A DNA stretch of 8,942 nt from Candidatus Hydrogenedentota bacterium. Lineage in GTDB: Bacteria; Hydrogenedentota; Hydrogenedentia; Hydrogenedentales; SLHB01. A model generated the notes under the pieces. That model was not told the DNA's origin, made no database searches, and saw nothing but the letters and a program-made list of their open reading frames with translations. Both the position numbers and the translations under genes were made by a program. How positions within the stretch are numbered: the first letter of the stretch is position 1; the number at the start of each line of letters is the position of its first letter. This document shows, in pieces, positions 1-6,353 of this stretch. The DNA lies in contig JAFGTL010000789.1 in the NCBI GenBank assembly GCA_016934125.1, positions 1 to 8,942 of the forward strand, given 5' to 3'.

Positions 1-2
1 AC

Positions 3-872
3 TTCGAGCGGCATACGACGATTGTCCACACGCCGGCCGGCGATCTGCGATCTGTCTATCTGTCGGGCCGGAAGGGCCAGCCCGGCATGCAGGAGGAACA
101 CCTGCTCAAGTCCGTCGAGGATGCCGAGAAGTACCTTTCTCTACCCATATCCACGGTATCCGGCGACGTCTCGTCGTTCTTCGAGCTCGATCGGCAGGCC
201 GGGGATCGCGGCATCGTCGAGGTGGGGTTGGGCCTCAACCCGGCCGGGCTCGTGGCCGATCTGCTCGGCTCGGCCCGGTTCGCCGAGTTCAGCGTCGAGC
301 ACCGCGGCCTGCTGCATGCGCTCATGCAGCGCCGGCTGGATCAGATGCTCGCCGTAGCCCGATACCTGGTAGGGGCGGGCGTCGGGCCCCATTTCGCCCT
401 GCTCGGGCAGGAGTACGTTGCGCCCCCCCTGCACAGCCCTCGCGATTTCGCCGAGTTCAACGTCCGCTACGACCGCCAGATCGCGGATGGGGTGCATGAA
501 GCCGGGGGGCGCCTGCACGTGCATTGCCACGGGCCGCTGAAGGCCGTGCTCCCCCAGTTCCTCGATCTCGGCGCCGATGTGCTCCACCCCATCGAGGCGC
601 CCCCCATGGGCGACGTGACGCCCGCCATGGCGAAGGAGGTGTTCCGCGGCCGGACGTGCATCGAGGGCAACATCCAGATCGGCGACATGTACACCGAGAC
701 GCCGGAGGGGATCCGGGCGGCCGCGGAGGGCCTGATCCGCGACGCATTCGACGATGGGGGCGGCCTCATCGTGTGCCCGACGGCGTCACCCTACGTGCCG
801 GAGATGAGCCGGCAATGCTACGACAACTACGCCGCGCTTGTGGAGGTGGTCGCGAACTGGCCGGGACGCTGA
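3..872 (+). CDS. Uroporphyrinogen decarboxylase-family (URO-D/MtaA-like) protein, 5' truncated
   Basis: The reading frame is open from base 3 without a stop, so the gene begins before the window; the ATG at base 87 is internal because the 28 codons before it (including HTPAGDLRSVY) continue the family pattern. 289 residues are visible. The C-terminal half is diagnostic: HVHCHG (fragment residues 172-177), LHPIEAPPMGDVT (194-206), EGNIQIGDMY (221-230) and CPTASPY (258-264) match the TIM-barrel URO-D superfamily branch that includes corrinoid-dependent methyltransferases rather than true HemE. Members bind a metal near the barrel mouth and move methyl groups or decarboxylate tetrapyrroles; the first role is likelier here, but the substrate cannot be named. 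The H-x-H at 174/176 and Cys258 are candidate metal ligands (inference). No corrinoid protein or other methyltransferase gene is next to it; the downstream gene is convergent. Cytoplasmic; no signal peptide is visible in the part present. Confidence 0.86.
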   Translation, partial: FERHTTIVHTPAGDLRSVYLSGRKGQPGMQEEHLLKSVEDAEKYLSLPISTVSGDVSSFFELDRQAGDRGIVEVGLGLNPAGLVADLLGSARFAEFSVEHRGLLHALMQRRLDQMLAVARYLVGAGVGPHFALLGQEYVAPPLHSPRDFAEFNVRYDRQIADGVHEAGGRLHVHCHGPLKAVLPQFLDLGADVLHPIEAPPMGDVTPAMAKEVFRGRTCIEGNIQIGDMYTETPEGIRAAAEGLIRDAFDDGGGLIVCPTASPYVPEMSRQCYDNYAALVEVVANWPGR

Positions 873-899
873 TACGGCCGCCCCTCTGCCGCGTCACCG
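862..899. terminator. Possible bidirectional terminator hairpin between convergent genes
   Basis: GACGC at 865-869 can pair with GCGTC at 891-895, and three outer pairs form past a one-base bulge (862-864 with 897-899). A further GGC/GCC pair (876-878 with 888-890) can stack inside, leaving 870-875 bulged. The stem covers both stop codons and the 21-base gap between the convergent genes. There is no T-run on either side, so it is not a standard intrinsic terminator. It may instead block 3' exonucleases or be chance in GC-rich DNA. Confidence 0.28.
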
Positions 900-2141
900 A
901 ATCTTCTGGAGATCCACGGGCATGATGACGCCCGCTGCGTTTCGCCAGCGCTCGCCATGTTTCATGTGCTCGATCACGATCCGGCGCAGCGTCGTGTCGG
1001 CGGGCTGCTCGAATGGATCCGTGACATCCCACCCGAACACGCGCTCGATGGTCTGTGCGCTGCTCGCGTTCGGCGCGGGCAGGACATACCAGTCGCGCAG
1101 GAAGCGGACGATGTTGGCTGACTCCGGAAGATGCTCGCCGAGTTGGCAATCGAGGAGCCATGAGTTGCAGTAGAAGCCCTTGAAGGGATGCTCCGGCACG
1201 TGGGCCGGGAAGAACGCCATGGCGCGGCGGTAGGAAGCGACGCAGGCGGCGTGATCCAGCGGGCCCGTGGCGGGGATGTGCACGCTGAGCACCGGATCGC
1301 CCTTCCTCAACGCGCAATCCCATTCGTCCAGCGGCAGATCGACGGCGTGATGCACGGCGCGTCCGTCGATGGTAACCAGGTTGCCGCGCACCTCGGATTC
1401 GTCCTCGTGGAAGAAGGAAGTCCAGGCGTGGGCCTCGTCAAAGACGCCGTTCGTGCCGTCGAACTGGCCGTCATGACGGAAGCGGAGGCCGTCCCCCGTC
1501 AGCGCGACGATTTCGCCGTCCTCGCGGTTCTGAAACACGTGGAAATCGAGAGGAAAGCAGGTGGTCTCGAACTGGAGCCGGCCCAACTGATAGAGCCGGC
1601 CCGAAACGTGCCGCGTGAGCCAGCCCGCCTGGCCGAACCCCCAGCGGCCGAACCGGGTGCGGTATTCGCGCATCCACAGGGCCAGATCGCCGAGTGTCTC
1701 CACGGTCACCGACTCGTCGACGCCGCGGGCTCGATGGAGTTCGCGCACATGGGGAACGCCGGCCAGATAGACGAACGCGTACAGCCAGTCCCGGGCCGGG
1801 CCCAGGGATTCGGGGAGTTCGGGCACGGCGCCGAGCGAGGCCTTCTTTTCGGGCGCGGACGCGAACAGGAGCCAGTGGCAGTGCCAGGCGAGACACAGCA
1901 GGGCGTCGTTCCCGGCAATCAGCGGGAGCGCCTCATTGAAGGCGTGGGCCAGCGCCGGCTCCATCTGCAGGAACCGGCAGGCCTCTTCGACGGTGGGTGG
2001 TGTCAGGAATCCGGCGCCGTCGGTCTGCCGGGCCCGCTGCGACTCCTCCCATCCATCGCGGAACGAGTCCAGCTCTGTGCCGAGCCCGAGGTCGGCGCGG
2101 ATCGTATCGAAATCCAGAAAACGCGTATCCTTGCTGCTCAT
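894..2141 (-). CDS. Acyltransferase with NAT_N and GNAT_C domains
   Basis: 415 residues starting MSSKDTRFLDFD. The frame stays open far upstream, but that part is antisense to the binding-protein gene; the ATG at 2141 is chosen because the family similarity begins just after it. The N-terminal third is helical (TPPTVEEACRFLQ at 47-59), followed by LGDLALWMREYRTRFGRWG (150-168) and VSGRLYQLGRLQFE (179-192), typical of the joint between the N-acyltransferase N-terminal domain and the GNAT-like C-terminal domain. The C-terminal fold shows HPFKGFYCNSWLLD (318-331), LPESANIVRF (338-347) and IERVFGW (365-371), all hallmarks of this bacterial family. Members are predicted to transfer an acyl group from a CoA donor; the acceptor is unknown to me. 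No signal peptide, so cytoplasmic. Upstream on its strand GGGA lies about 12 bases from the start, a weak ribosome binding site. It is transcribed away from the importer operon, so it is probably a single-gene unit. Confidence 0.88.
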   Translation of the reverse strand: MSSKDTRFLDFDTIRADLGLGTELDSFRDGWEESQRARQTDGAGFLTPPTVEEACRFLQMEPALAHAFNEALPLIAGNDALLCLAWHCHWLLFASAPEKKASLGAVPELPESLGPARDWLYAFVYLAGVPHVRELHRARGVDESVTVETLGDLALWMREYRTRFGRWGFGQAGWLTRHVSGRLYQLGRLQFETTCFPLDFHVFQNREDGEIVALTGDGLRFRHDGQFDGTNGVFDEAHAWTSFFHEDESEVRGNLVTIDGRAVHHAVDLPLDEWDCALRKGDPVLSVHIPATGPLDHAACVASYRRAMAFFPAHVPEHPFKGFYCNSWLLDCQLGEHLPESANIVRFLRDWYVLPAPNASSAQTIERVFGWDVTDPFEQPADTTLRRIVIEHMKHGERWRNAAGVIMPVDLQKIR

Positions 2142-2270
2142 GTGCGCGATATTCCCGGTTGGCGTGGCGCCGACACCGGCACCGAGCCGGCCAGTGATCC
2201 CTTTCGCCGGAACCGGCCATTGACAGATGATACCAGATAGTCCGCCGGGACACACAACAGGAGAAAGCCG
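2142..2270. promoter_or_regulatory. Shared divergent upstream region of acyltransferase and importer operon
   Basis: 129 bases separate two divergent starts, so promoters for both must lie here or within the genes. Visible elements: TTGACA at 2220-2225 (+ strand, perfect -35 match, but no good -10 lies 16-18 bases on); an inverted repeat GCCGG-AA-CCGGC at 2206-2217; a direct repeat CCGGCCA at 2187-2193 and 2213-2219; and a strong ribosome binding site AGGAGA at 2259-2264, six bases before the ATG at 2271. No Fur-box-like (GATAATGATAAT-type) sequence is present, which argues against ordinary iron control. CCGG repeats are cheap in GC-rich DNA, so an operator is only a possibility. Confidence 0.4.
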
Positions 2271-3308
2271 ATGCAAGGGTGGATCTCGCGGCGCCTGCGG
2301 GTGTTCGCCATCGCGGGAACGGCGGCGCTCGTCCTCCTGGCCACAGGGGGATGCTCGAAGGATGACGGGCTGGAGGTCGTCGTGTACACGGCGCTGGATC
2401 AAACGTACTCCGAGCCCATCCTTGACGACTTCGAGGCGCAAACCGGCATTCGCGTGAAGGTGGCGTACGACACCGAGGCCACAAAGACCACCGGCCTCGT
2501 GAACCGCATCATCGCCGAGAAGGCGGTGCCCCGCGCCGACGTGTTCTGGAACAACGAGGTGGCGCAGACGATCGTCCTCAAGAACCAGGGCCTGCTCCAA
2601 CCGTATGAGTCGCCGGCTACCGAACGCATCGCGGCGCGGTTCAAGGACAACGATGGATACTGGACGGGCTTTGCCGCCCGGGCGCGCGTCATCATCTACA
2701 ACACGGATCTCGTCACTGAGCCGCCCAAGTCCATCTACGATTTCACGAAGCCGGAATGGCGCGGCGACGCGGCCATCGCGCTTCCGCTGTTCGGCACCAC
2801 GGCCACCCACGCCGCGGCCCTGTTCGAGGGCCTCGGCGACGACGCAGCCAAACGCCTCTTCCGCGACCTCAAGGCCAACGATGTAGCCATCCTTCCGGGC
2901 AACGCCACCGTGCGCGACATGGTGGCCCAAGGCGAGTTCAAGGTGGGCCTCACCGACACGGACGACGCCAACGGCGCCGTCGAAGACGGGCTCCCCGCGC
3001 ACTGGCTGTTCCCGGATCAGGGCGAGAACGAGATCGGTACGCTCCTGATCCCGAATTCGGTGTGCCTGATCAAGGACTGCCCCCACCCGGAAGCCGCCAA
3101 GCGGCTCATCGATTACCTGCTGAGCCCCGAGGTCGAGATCGCGTTGGCCAAGAGGCGTTCGATGCAGATTCCCCTGAATCCTGAAGTTACCGCGCCCGCC
3201 AGCGTGCCCCGGATCGAACGGATCAAGACGATGGACGTGGATTTCGCCGGCCTGGCGTCTAGAATGGAGGCATGCGCTACGTTCATCCGGGAGGAATTCA
3301 CGCCGTGA
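2271..3308 (+). CDS. ABC importer substrate-binding lipoprotein, FutA/FbpA (iron-class) family
   Basis: 345 residues. The ATG is set by AGGAGA six bases upstream. An N-terminal export signal (RRLR, then a hydrophobic run 11-25) ends in LLATGGC with Cys28, a relaxed lipobox, so it is probably a lipoprotein facing the periplasm. The mature part has the order expected for the iron-class binding proteins: VVVYTALDQTYSEPILDDFE (36-55), VPRADVFWNNE (86-96), the GFAARARVIIYNTDL stretch (133-147) and the C-terminal HPEAAKRLIDYLLSPEVE (272-289). Classical ferric-binding members carry an adjacent Tyr pair in the second lobe; here the same region reads VGLTDTDDANGAV (225-237) with no tyrosine. Family membership is clear; iron as ligand is not, and another oxyanion or metal complex is possible. 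It is the first gene of an operon and its stop overlaps the permease start. Confidence 0.9.
   Translation: MQGWISRRLRVFAIAGTAALVLLATGGCSKDDGLEVVVYTALDQTYSEPILDDFEAQTGIRVKVAYDTEATKTTGLVNRIIAEKAVPRADVFWNNEVAQTIVLKNQGLLQPYESPATERIAARFKDNDGYWTGFAARARVIIYNTDLVTEPPKSIYDFTKPEWRGDAAIALPLFGTTATHAAALFEGLGDDAAKRLFRDLKANDVAILPGNATVRDMVAQGEFKVGLTDTDDANGAVEDGLPAHWLFPDQGENEIGTLLIPNSVCLIKDCPHPEAAKRLIDYLLSPEVEIALAKRRSMQIPLNPEVTAPASVPRIERIKTMDVDFAGLASRMEACATFIREEFTP
3289..3307 (+). promoter_or_regulatory. Ribosome binding site and GTG start deciding the permease N-terminus
   Basis: GGGAGGA at 3289-3295 sits nine bases before GTG at 3305, whose last two bases begin the TGA stop of the binding-protein gene (GTGA overlap, a sign of translational coupling). 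The in-frame ATG at 3272 has GGAGG only one base upstream, too close to work well, and would add 11 residues that do not resemble a permease N-terminus. Confidence 0.75.
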
Positions 3309-4927
3309 CCTCCCTCGATCGGCGGGCAAAGGCACTCCTGCTCGCCGGCGTGCTCGCGTTCCTGGCCGTCGCCCTGGCCCCGGTGGCCTGGATGCTCGCG
3401 ACGTGCCTCATGGCCGAACCCGCCGCGCCGTTCGCCCCATTCGCCGACGTGCTCACCTCGCCCCGGCAGTGGGCCCTGTTTCAGGGCAGCCTCATCCTCG
3501 CGGCATTCACGGCCACCGGCGCCATGGCCATGGGGGCCGCGCTGGCGTATGTCGTGACGCGGATCGCCGTTCCCGGGCGCGGCACGTGGACGGCCCTGCT
3601 CATGGTGCCGCTCGTGGTGCCCCCTTACGTGTTCGCGTTGGCCTGGCTGGATCTCCTGGGCCGGCGCGGCCCGCTCAATGCCGCGCTCACGGAACTGCTC
3701 GGAACCGACGCGCCGCCGCTCAACGTCTACAGCCTCGCGGGCGCGGCCTTTGTGATGAGCCTGTGCCATTTCCCCATCGTGTTTCTGACCACACGCGCCG
3801 CACTCAACTCGATCGACGCCCGGTTCGAAGAGGCGGGCCGGCTGTTTGCGGGGGATCGGCGCACGTTCTTCGGCATCACGCTGAGACAGGCCGCCCCGGG
3901 ATGCCTCGCCGGCGGCCTGCTCGTGTTCGTCCTCGCCTTGGCCGAGTTCGGCGTGCCCTCGCTCCTGTGTGTGCCCGTGTATACCATCGAGGTCTTCACC
4001 AAGTTCAGCGCGTTCTACGACACGCCCGGGGCCACCGCCACGGCCGCCCCATTGCTGTGTGTAAGCTTGCTCGCCCTGTATCTGTGCAATCGATGCATGC
4101 GGGGCGCCCGGCGCCCGGCGTGGTCGGGCCAGGCGCGCCATGTCCCGCCCGGGCGTGGACGCATCCGCCGCGGGCTCGGGCTGGCCGCCTGCGCCGTGGC
4201 GGTGGCGGGTTCGGTGGTGGCGCCCGTGGCGGTGCTCATGAAGCGGGCAGGGGCGCTCGGGACGTATGTCCGCGCCATCGAGACGGCCTGGGACGAGTTG
4301 ATCCATAGCCTCGTGACGGCCGCCCTTGCCGCCACGGCGATGGCCCTGTTGGCGCTCGTGGTCGCCTATGCGGCGCGACGCCTGAGGCCGCGCGCGGGCA
4401 ACGCGCTCGACTGGGCGGCGCTGGCGTCGCTCGCGGTTCCGGGCACCGTGCTCGGTGTCGGCCTGATCGGGCTCTGGAACCGCCCCGGCCTGCTGGGCCT
4501 CGTGTATGAGACGGTAGGCATCCTGCTGCTGGCCTATGTGGCCCGGTTCTTCGCGGTGGCACACAAAGGGCTGGAGACGGCCATCGATCGGCTCGATCCG
4601 GGCCTCGAGGAAGCGGCCGCGGCCAGCGGCGTATCGTGGTGGCGCGGCTTCATCTGGATCGTCGCGCCGCTGCTGGCGCCGGCCTTCGCGGCCGTGTGGC
4701 TCTTGACGTTCATCCTGTGCCTGGGCGAATTGAACGCGGCCGTGCTCGTCTGCCCGCCGGGATACACGACGTTGTCCGTGCGGATCTTCACGCTCATGCA
4801 CTACGGCATGAACGAGTTGGTGGCGGCCCTGGCAGTCATCCTCGTGATGTGCACGGTGCTGCCCCTGGTGCTGCTGGGGCCGCTGGCCAGACGGATCGCA
4901 ACTCCGCGAAAGGCGTCCGCGCCGTAA
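3305..4927 (+). CDS. ABC importer permease, fused two-domain FbpB/ThiP type
   Basis: 540 residues from the GTG at 3305. Two homologous permease halves are fused in one chain, as in FbpB/SfuB and ThiP. About twelve membrane segments are visible: near 12-34, 58-84, 94-117, 142-163, 200-220, 243-262 in the first half and 291-313, 332-356, 368-391, 401-420, 452-474, 504-528 in the second. Each half has an EAA loop facing the cytoplasm that docks the ATPase: EEAGRLFAGD...G (175-199) and EEAAAASGVSWW...P (435-459). This gives the transmembrane channel for the cargo of the binding protein encoded just upstream, with which it shares a 4-base overlap. The usual third gene, the ATPase, does not follow: the next gene on this strand is a DUF481 protein. 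Both EAA loops look intact, so the permease is expected to use an ATPase encoded elsewhere. Confidence 0.93.
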   Translation: MTSLDRRAKALLLAGVLAFLAVALAPVAWMLATCLMAEPAAPFAPFADVLTSPRQWALFQGSLILAAFTATGAMAMGAALAYVVTRIAVPGRGTWTALLMVPLVVPPYVFALAWLDLLGRRGPLNAALTELLGTDAPPLNVYSLAGAAFVMSLCHFPIVFLTTRAALNSIDARFEEAGRLFAGDRRTFFGITLRQAAPGCLAGGLLVFVLALAEFGVPSLLCVPVYTIEVFTKFSAFYDTPGATATAAPLLCVSLLALYLCNRCMRGARRPAWSGQARHVPPGRGRIRRGLGLAACAVAVAGSVVAPVAVLMKRAGALGTYVRAIETAWDELIHSLVTAALAATAMALLALVVAYAARRLRPRAGNALDWAALASLAVPGTVLGVGLIGLWNRPGLLGLVYETVGILLLAYVARFFAVAHKGLETAIDRLDPGLEEAAAASGVSWWRGFIWIVAPLLAPAFAAVWLLTFILCLGELNAAVLVCPPGYTTLSVRIFTLMHYGMNELVAALAVILVMCTVLPLVLLGPLARRIATPRKASAP

Positions 4928-4940
4928 GCCTCATTCGGGC

Positions 4941-4967
4941 GCGCGGGCCGAGTTGATTGTGCCGCGC
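4941..4967 (+). terminator. Possible hairpin after the importer operon
   Basis: GCGCGG at 4941-4946 can pair perfectly with CCGCGC at 4962-4967, with a 15-base loop, 13 bases after the permease stop. No T-run follows, so it is a weak candidate. If it works as a terminator, the DUF481 gene downstream needs its own promoter. Confidence 0.25.
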
Positions 4968-4984
4968 CATGCCCTTAACATACT
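4957..4984 (+). promoter_or_regulatory. Weak sigma70-like promoter candidate for the DUF481 gene
   Basis: TTGTGC (4957-4962) and CATACT (4979-4984) are 16 bases apart and match the -35 and -10 consensus at three and four of six positions. A start of transcription near 4991 would leave a 30-base leader before the ATG at 5021. The match is poor, and the sigma factor preferences of the host are unknown. The AT-richer patch 4974-4990 stands out from its GC-rich surroundings. Confidence 0.2.
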
Positions 4985-5011
4985 CGAAAACCCACGCCCG
5001 ACTGCTTCGAG
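4983..5011 (+). repeat. Inverted repeat CTCGAA...TTCGAG in the DUF481 leader
   Basis: CTCGAA at 4983-4988 and TTCGAG at 5006-5011 are perfect 6-base inverted repeats with centres 23 bases apart. The right arm overlaps GAGAGG (5009-5014), the ribosome binding site six bases before the ATG. It could be an operator with half-sites about two helical turns apart, or an RNA hairpin that hides the ribosome binding site. Chance is not excluded. Confidence 0.3.
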
Positions 5012-5020
5012 AGGTTCCCC

Positions 5021-6331
5021 ATGGTTCAGAGAATATGGCTATCGTTTGTTCTTTCCGCGGCCATGGCCGCCGCGGCAGCCGCTGAGGACATTGTGTATCT
5101 CGTCAATGGCGATCGGCTGACTGGCGCCATCACCGGCCGTGACAGCGACAGCGTTACGCTCAAGACGGAGTATGTCGATGCGCTCGCCATCCCGCGGAGC
5201 GCGATTCGCGAGGTAGTGCGCACCGGCCAGGCCCCGTCGGGCGAACCGGTGATGGGCCGCGTCGATCTTGCCTCAGGCCAAGATACCCCGGACGCCCTCC
5301 CGCTGAAGGAAGTCATCGCCGTCGAAGAAACCGATCCGGCCCGCGTTGAGGCGCTGCGGCGCGCCCTCATCGAGGGACGGCTCACCTTCGCGGAGGATGG
5401 AGCGGCCCGTATCACGGATGGCCCCGGGCAGGGGGCTTCCGTTCCCGCGGCCGCCCGGCGTATGCCGGCCGAGGCCGCGCCCACACCCGAGCCCGCGCCC
5501 GAATCCGCCGAGGCGGACAAGTGGGCCGGTTCCGTGTCGGCCAGCCTCCTCCTCCGGCGGGGAGAGAGCGATTCGGTGGATGCGATGACGGATATCGAAG
5601 TGCGGCGGAAATGGCCGCGCGATGTGCTCACGGGCTCACTGAGTGCGGCCTACGGCGAACTCGAATCCGAGGGCACCACCCAGAAGGCCAGCGGCCAACT
5701 CAAGCTCCAGCATTACGTGCGCGAGCGCCTCTATCTCTATGGCCTCGGCGGGGCGGATCACGATGCCGTGCGCAAGCTCGATGTCCGGCTGCGCGCCGCG
5801 GCCGGCGTGGGCTATGACTTCATCAAGACGGACTCGCGCAGCCTCTCCGCGGACGTCGGCGTCGCGTACGCGCGCGAGTACTGGCGGCAGTATGGCCTGT
5901 TGGACGAGGACGAGGCCCGCGAGAACGCCGAACAGGCCGTGGATGACGCCGTGGAGGCGTTCCTGCTGGGGGTGGTCGAGGATCCCTTCTCACTGCGGTT
6001 CGTTCGCGTGCTCGAACTCATCGGGGAGGCCGACGGACTGCGGTTTCGTAACGAAACCACGACGGAGGATTCCGTGAGCCTGCGGGGCGTTGTCCATTTC
6101 AAACAGGCCCTGTTCACCAAGAGCAAGTTCGCCGCCGACTTCACCTACGAGCCGGATCTGGACGATGTCGGAACCTACCGGCTCCTGTCGGAACTGACGT
6201 TCACCACGCCCCTGTCGAACCGGCTCGATCTGCGTATTGGCCTCAACTCGGAGTACGACAGCGATCCGGGCTCGGGGGACGTCGATGACTGGGATCACAT
6301 CCTGTCCACGGGCCTGAAATACCGGTTCTGA
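5021..6331 (+). CDS. Secreted DUF481 protein, predicted outer-membrane beta-barrel with N-terminal SH3/LSm-like domain
   Basis: 436 residues. A signal peptide (hydrophobic 5-21, rich in Ala, likely cut before Glu22) is followed by DIVYLVNGDRLTGAITG (23-39) ... VTLKTEYVDALAIPRSAI (45-62), a small beta domain often placed before DUF481. A Pro/Ala/Glu-rich linker (144-166) leads to the DUF481 region from about 169: repeated amphipathic strands such as KASGQLKLQHYVRERLYLYG (222-241), AAAGVGYDFIKTDSRSLSAD (259-278) and LDLRIGLNSEYDSDP (402-416), ending LKYRF. The terminal Phe fits a Bam-inserted barrel. Role in the family is poorly known; E. coli YdiY is a member. Odd here: an acidic, helix-prone stretch of about 60 residues (291-350) breaks the strand pattern. 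GAGAGG six bases before ATG supports the start. The gene follows the importer operon by 93 bases and is probably separately expressed. Confidence 0.88.
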   Translation: MVQRIWLSFVLSAAMAAAAAAEDIVYLVNGDRLTGAITGRDSDSVTLKTEYVDALAIPRSAIREVVRTGQAPSGEPVMGRVDLASGQDTPDALPLKEVIAVEETDPARVEALRRALIEGRLTFAEDGAARITDGPGQGASVPAAARRMPAEAAPTPEPAPESAEADKWAGSVSASLLLRRGESDSVDAMTDIEVRRKWPRDVLTGSLSAAYGELESEGTTQKASGQLKLQHYVRERLYLYGLGGADHDAVRKLDVRLRAAAGVGYDFIKTDSRSLSADVGVAYAREYWRQYGLLDEDEARENAEQAVDDAVEAFLLGVVEDPFSLRFVRVLELIGEADGLRFRNETTTEDSVSLRGVVHFKQALFTKSKFAADFTYEPDLDDVGTYRLLSELTFTTPLSNRLDLRIGLNSEYDSDPGSGDVDDWDHILSTGLKYRF

Positions 6332-6352
6332 CGCGCTCGGGCGCAGGGCGCG
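6332..6352. terminator. Possible bidirectional terminator hairpin between convergent genes
   Basis: CGCGC at 6332-6336 can pair with GCGCG at 6348-6352 around an 11-base loop, filling almost the whole 22-base gap between the DUF481 and hydrolase stop codons. There is no T-run on either strand. Position favours a role in ending both transcripts; the simple GC sequence means chance is quite possible. Confidence 0.28.
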
Positions 6353-6353
6353 C

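Noticed and set aside
87..89. ATG as the true start of the URO-D-like gene
   Set aside because: The frame is open to the left edge and its codons continue the family pattern; no ribosome binding site lies before this ATG.
1188..2240. 350-codon open frame antisense to the acyltransferase
   Set aside because: It has no family pattern, and the opposite strand encodes a clear NAT_N/GNAT_C protein.
894..3335. A single 813-codon open frame on the minus strand, read as one long fusion protein
   Set aside because: Its first 398 codons are antisense to the well-supported binding-protein gene and its control region, are low-complexity and resemble no family; the acyltransferase proper begins at 2141.
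3113..4801. 562-codon open frame antisense to the permease
   Set aside because: Composition is Arg/Gly/His/Glu-rich with no recognisable domain, as expected opposite a GC-rich membrane protein gene; the sense strand has membrane segments and two EAA loops.
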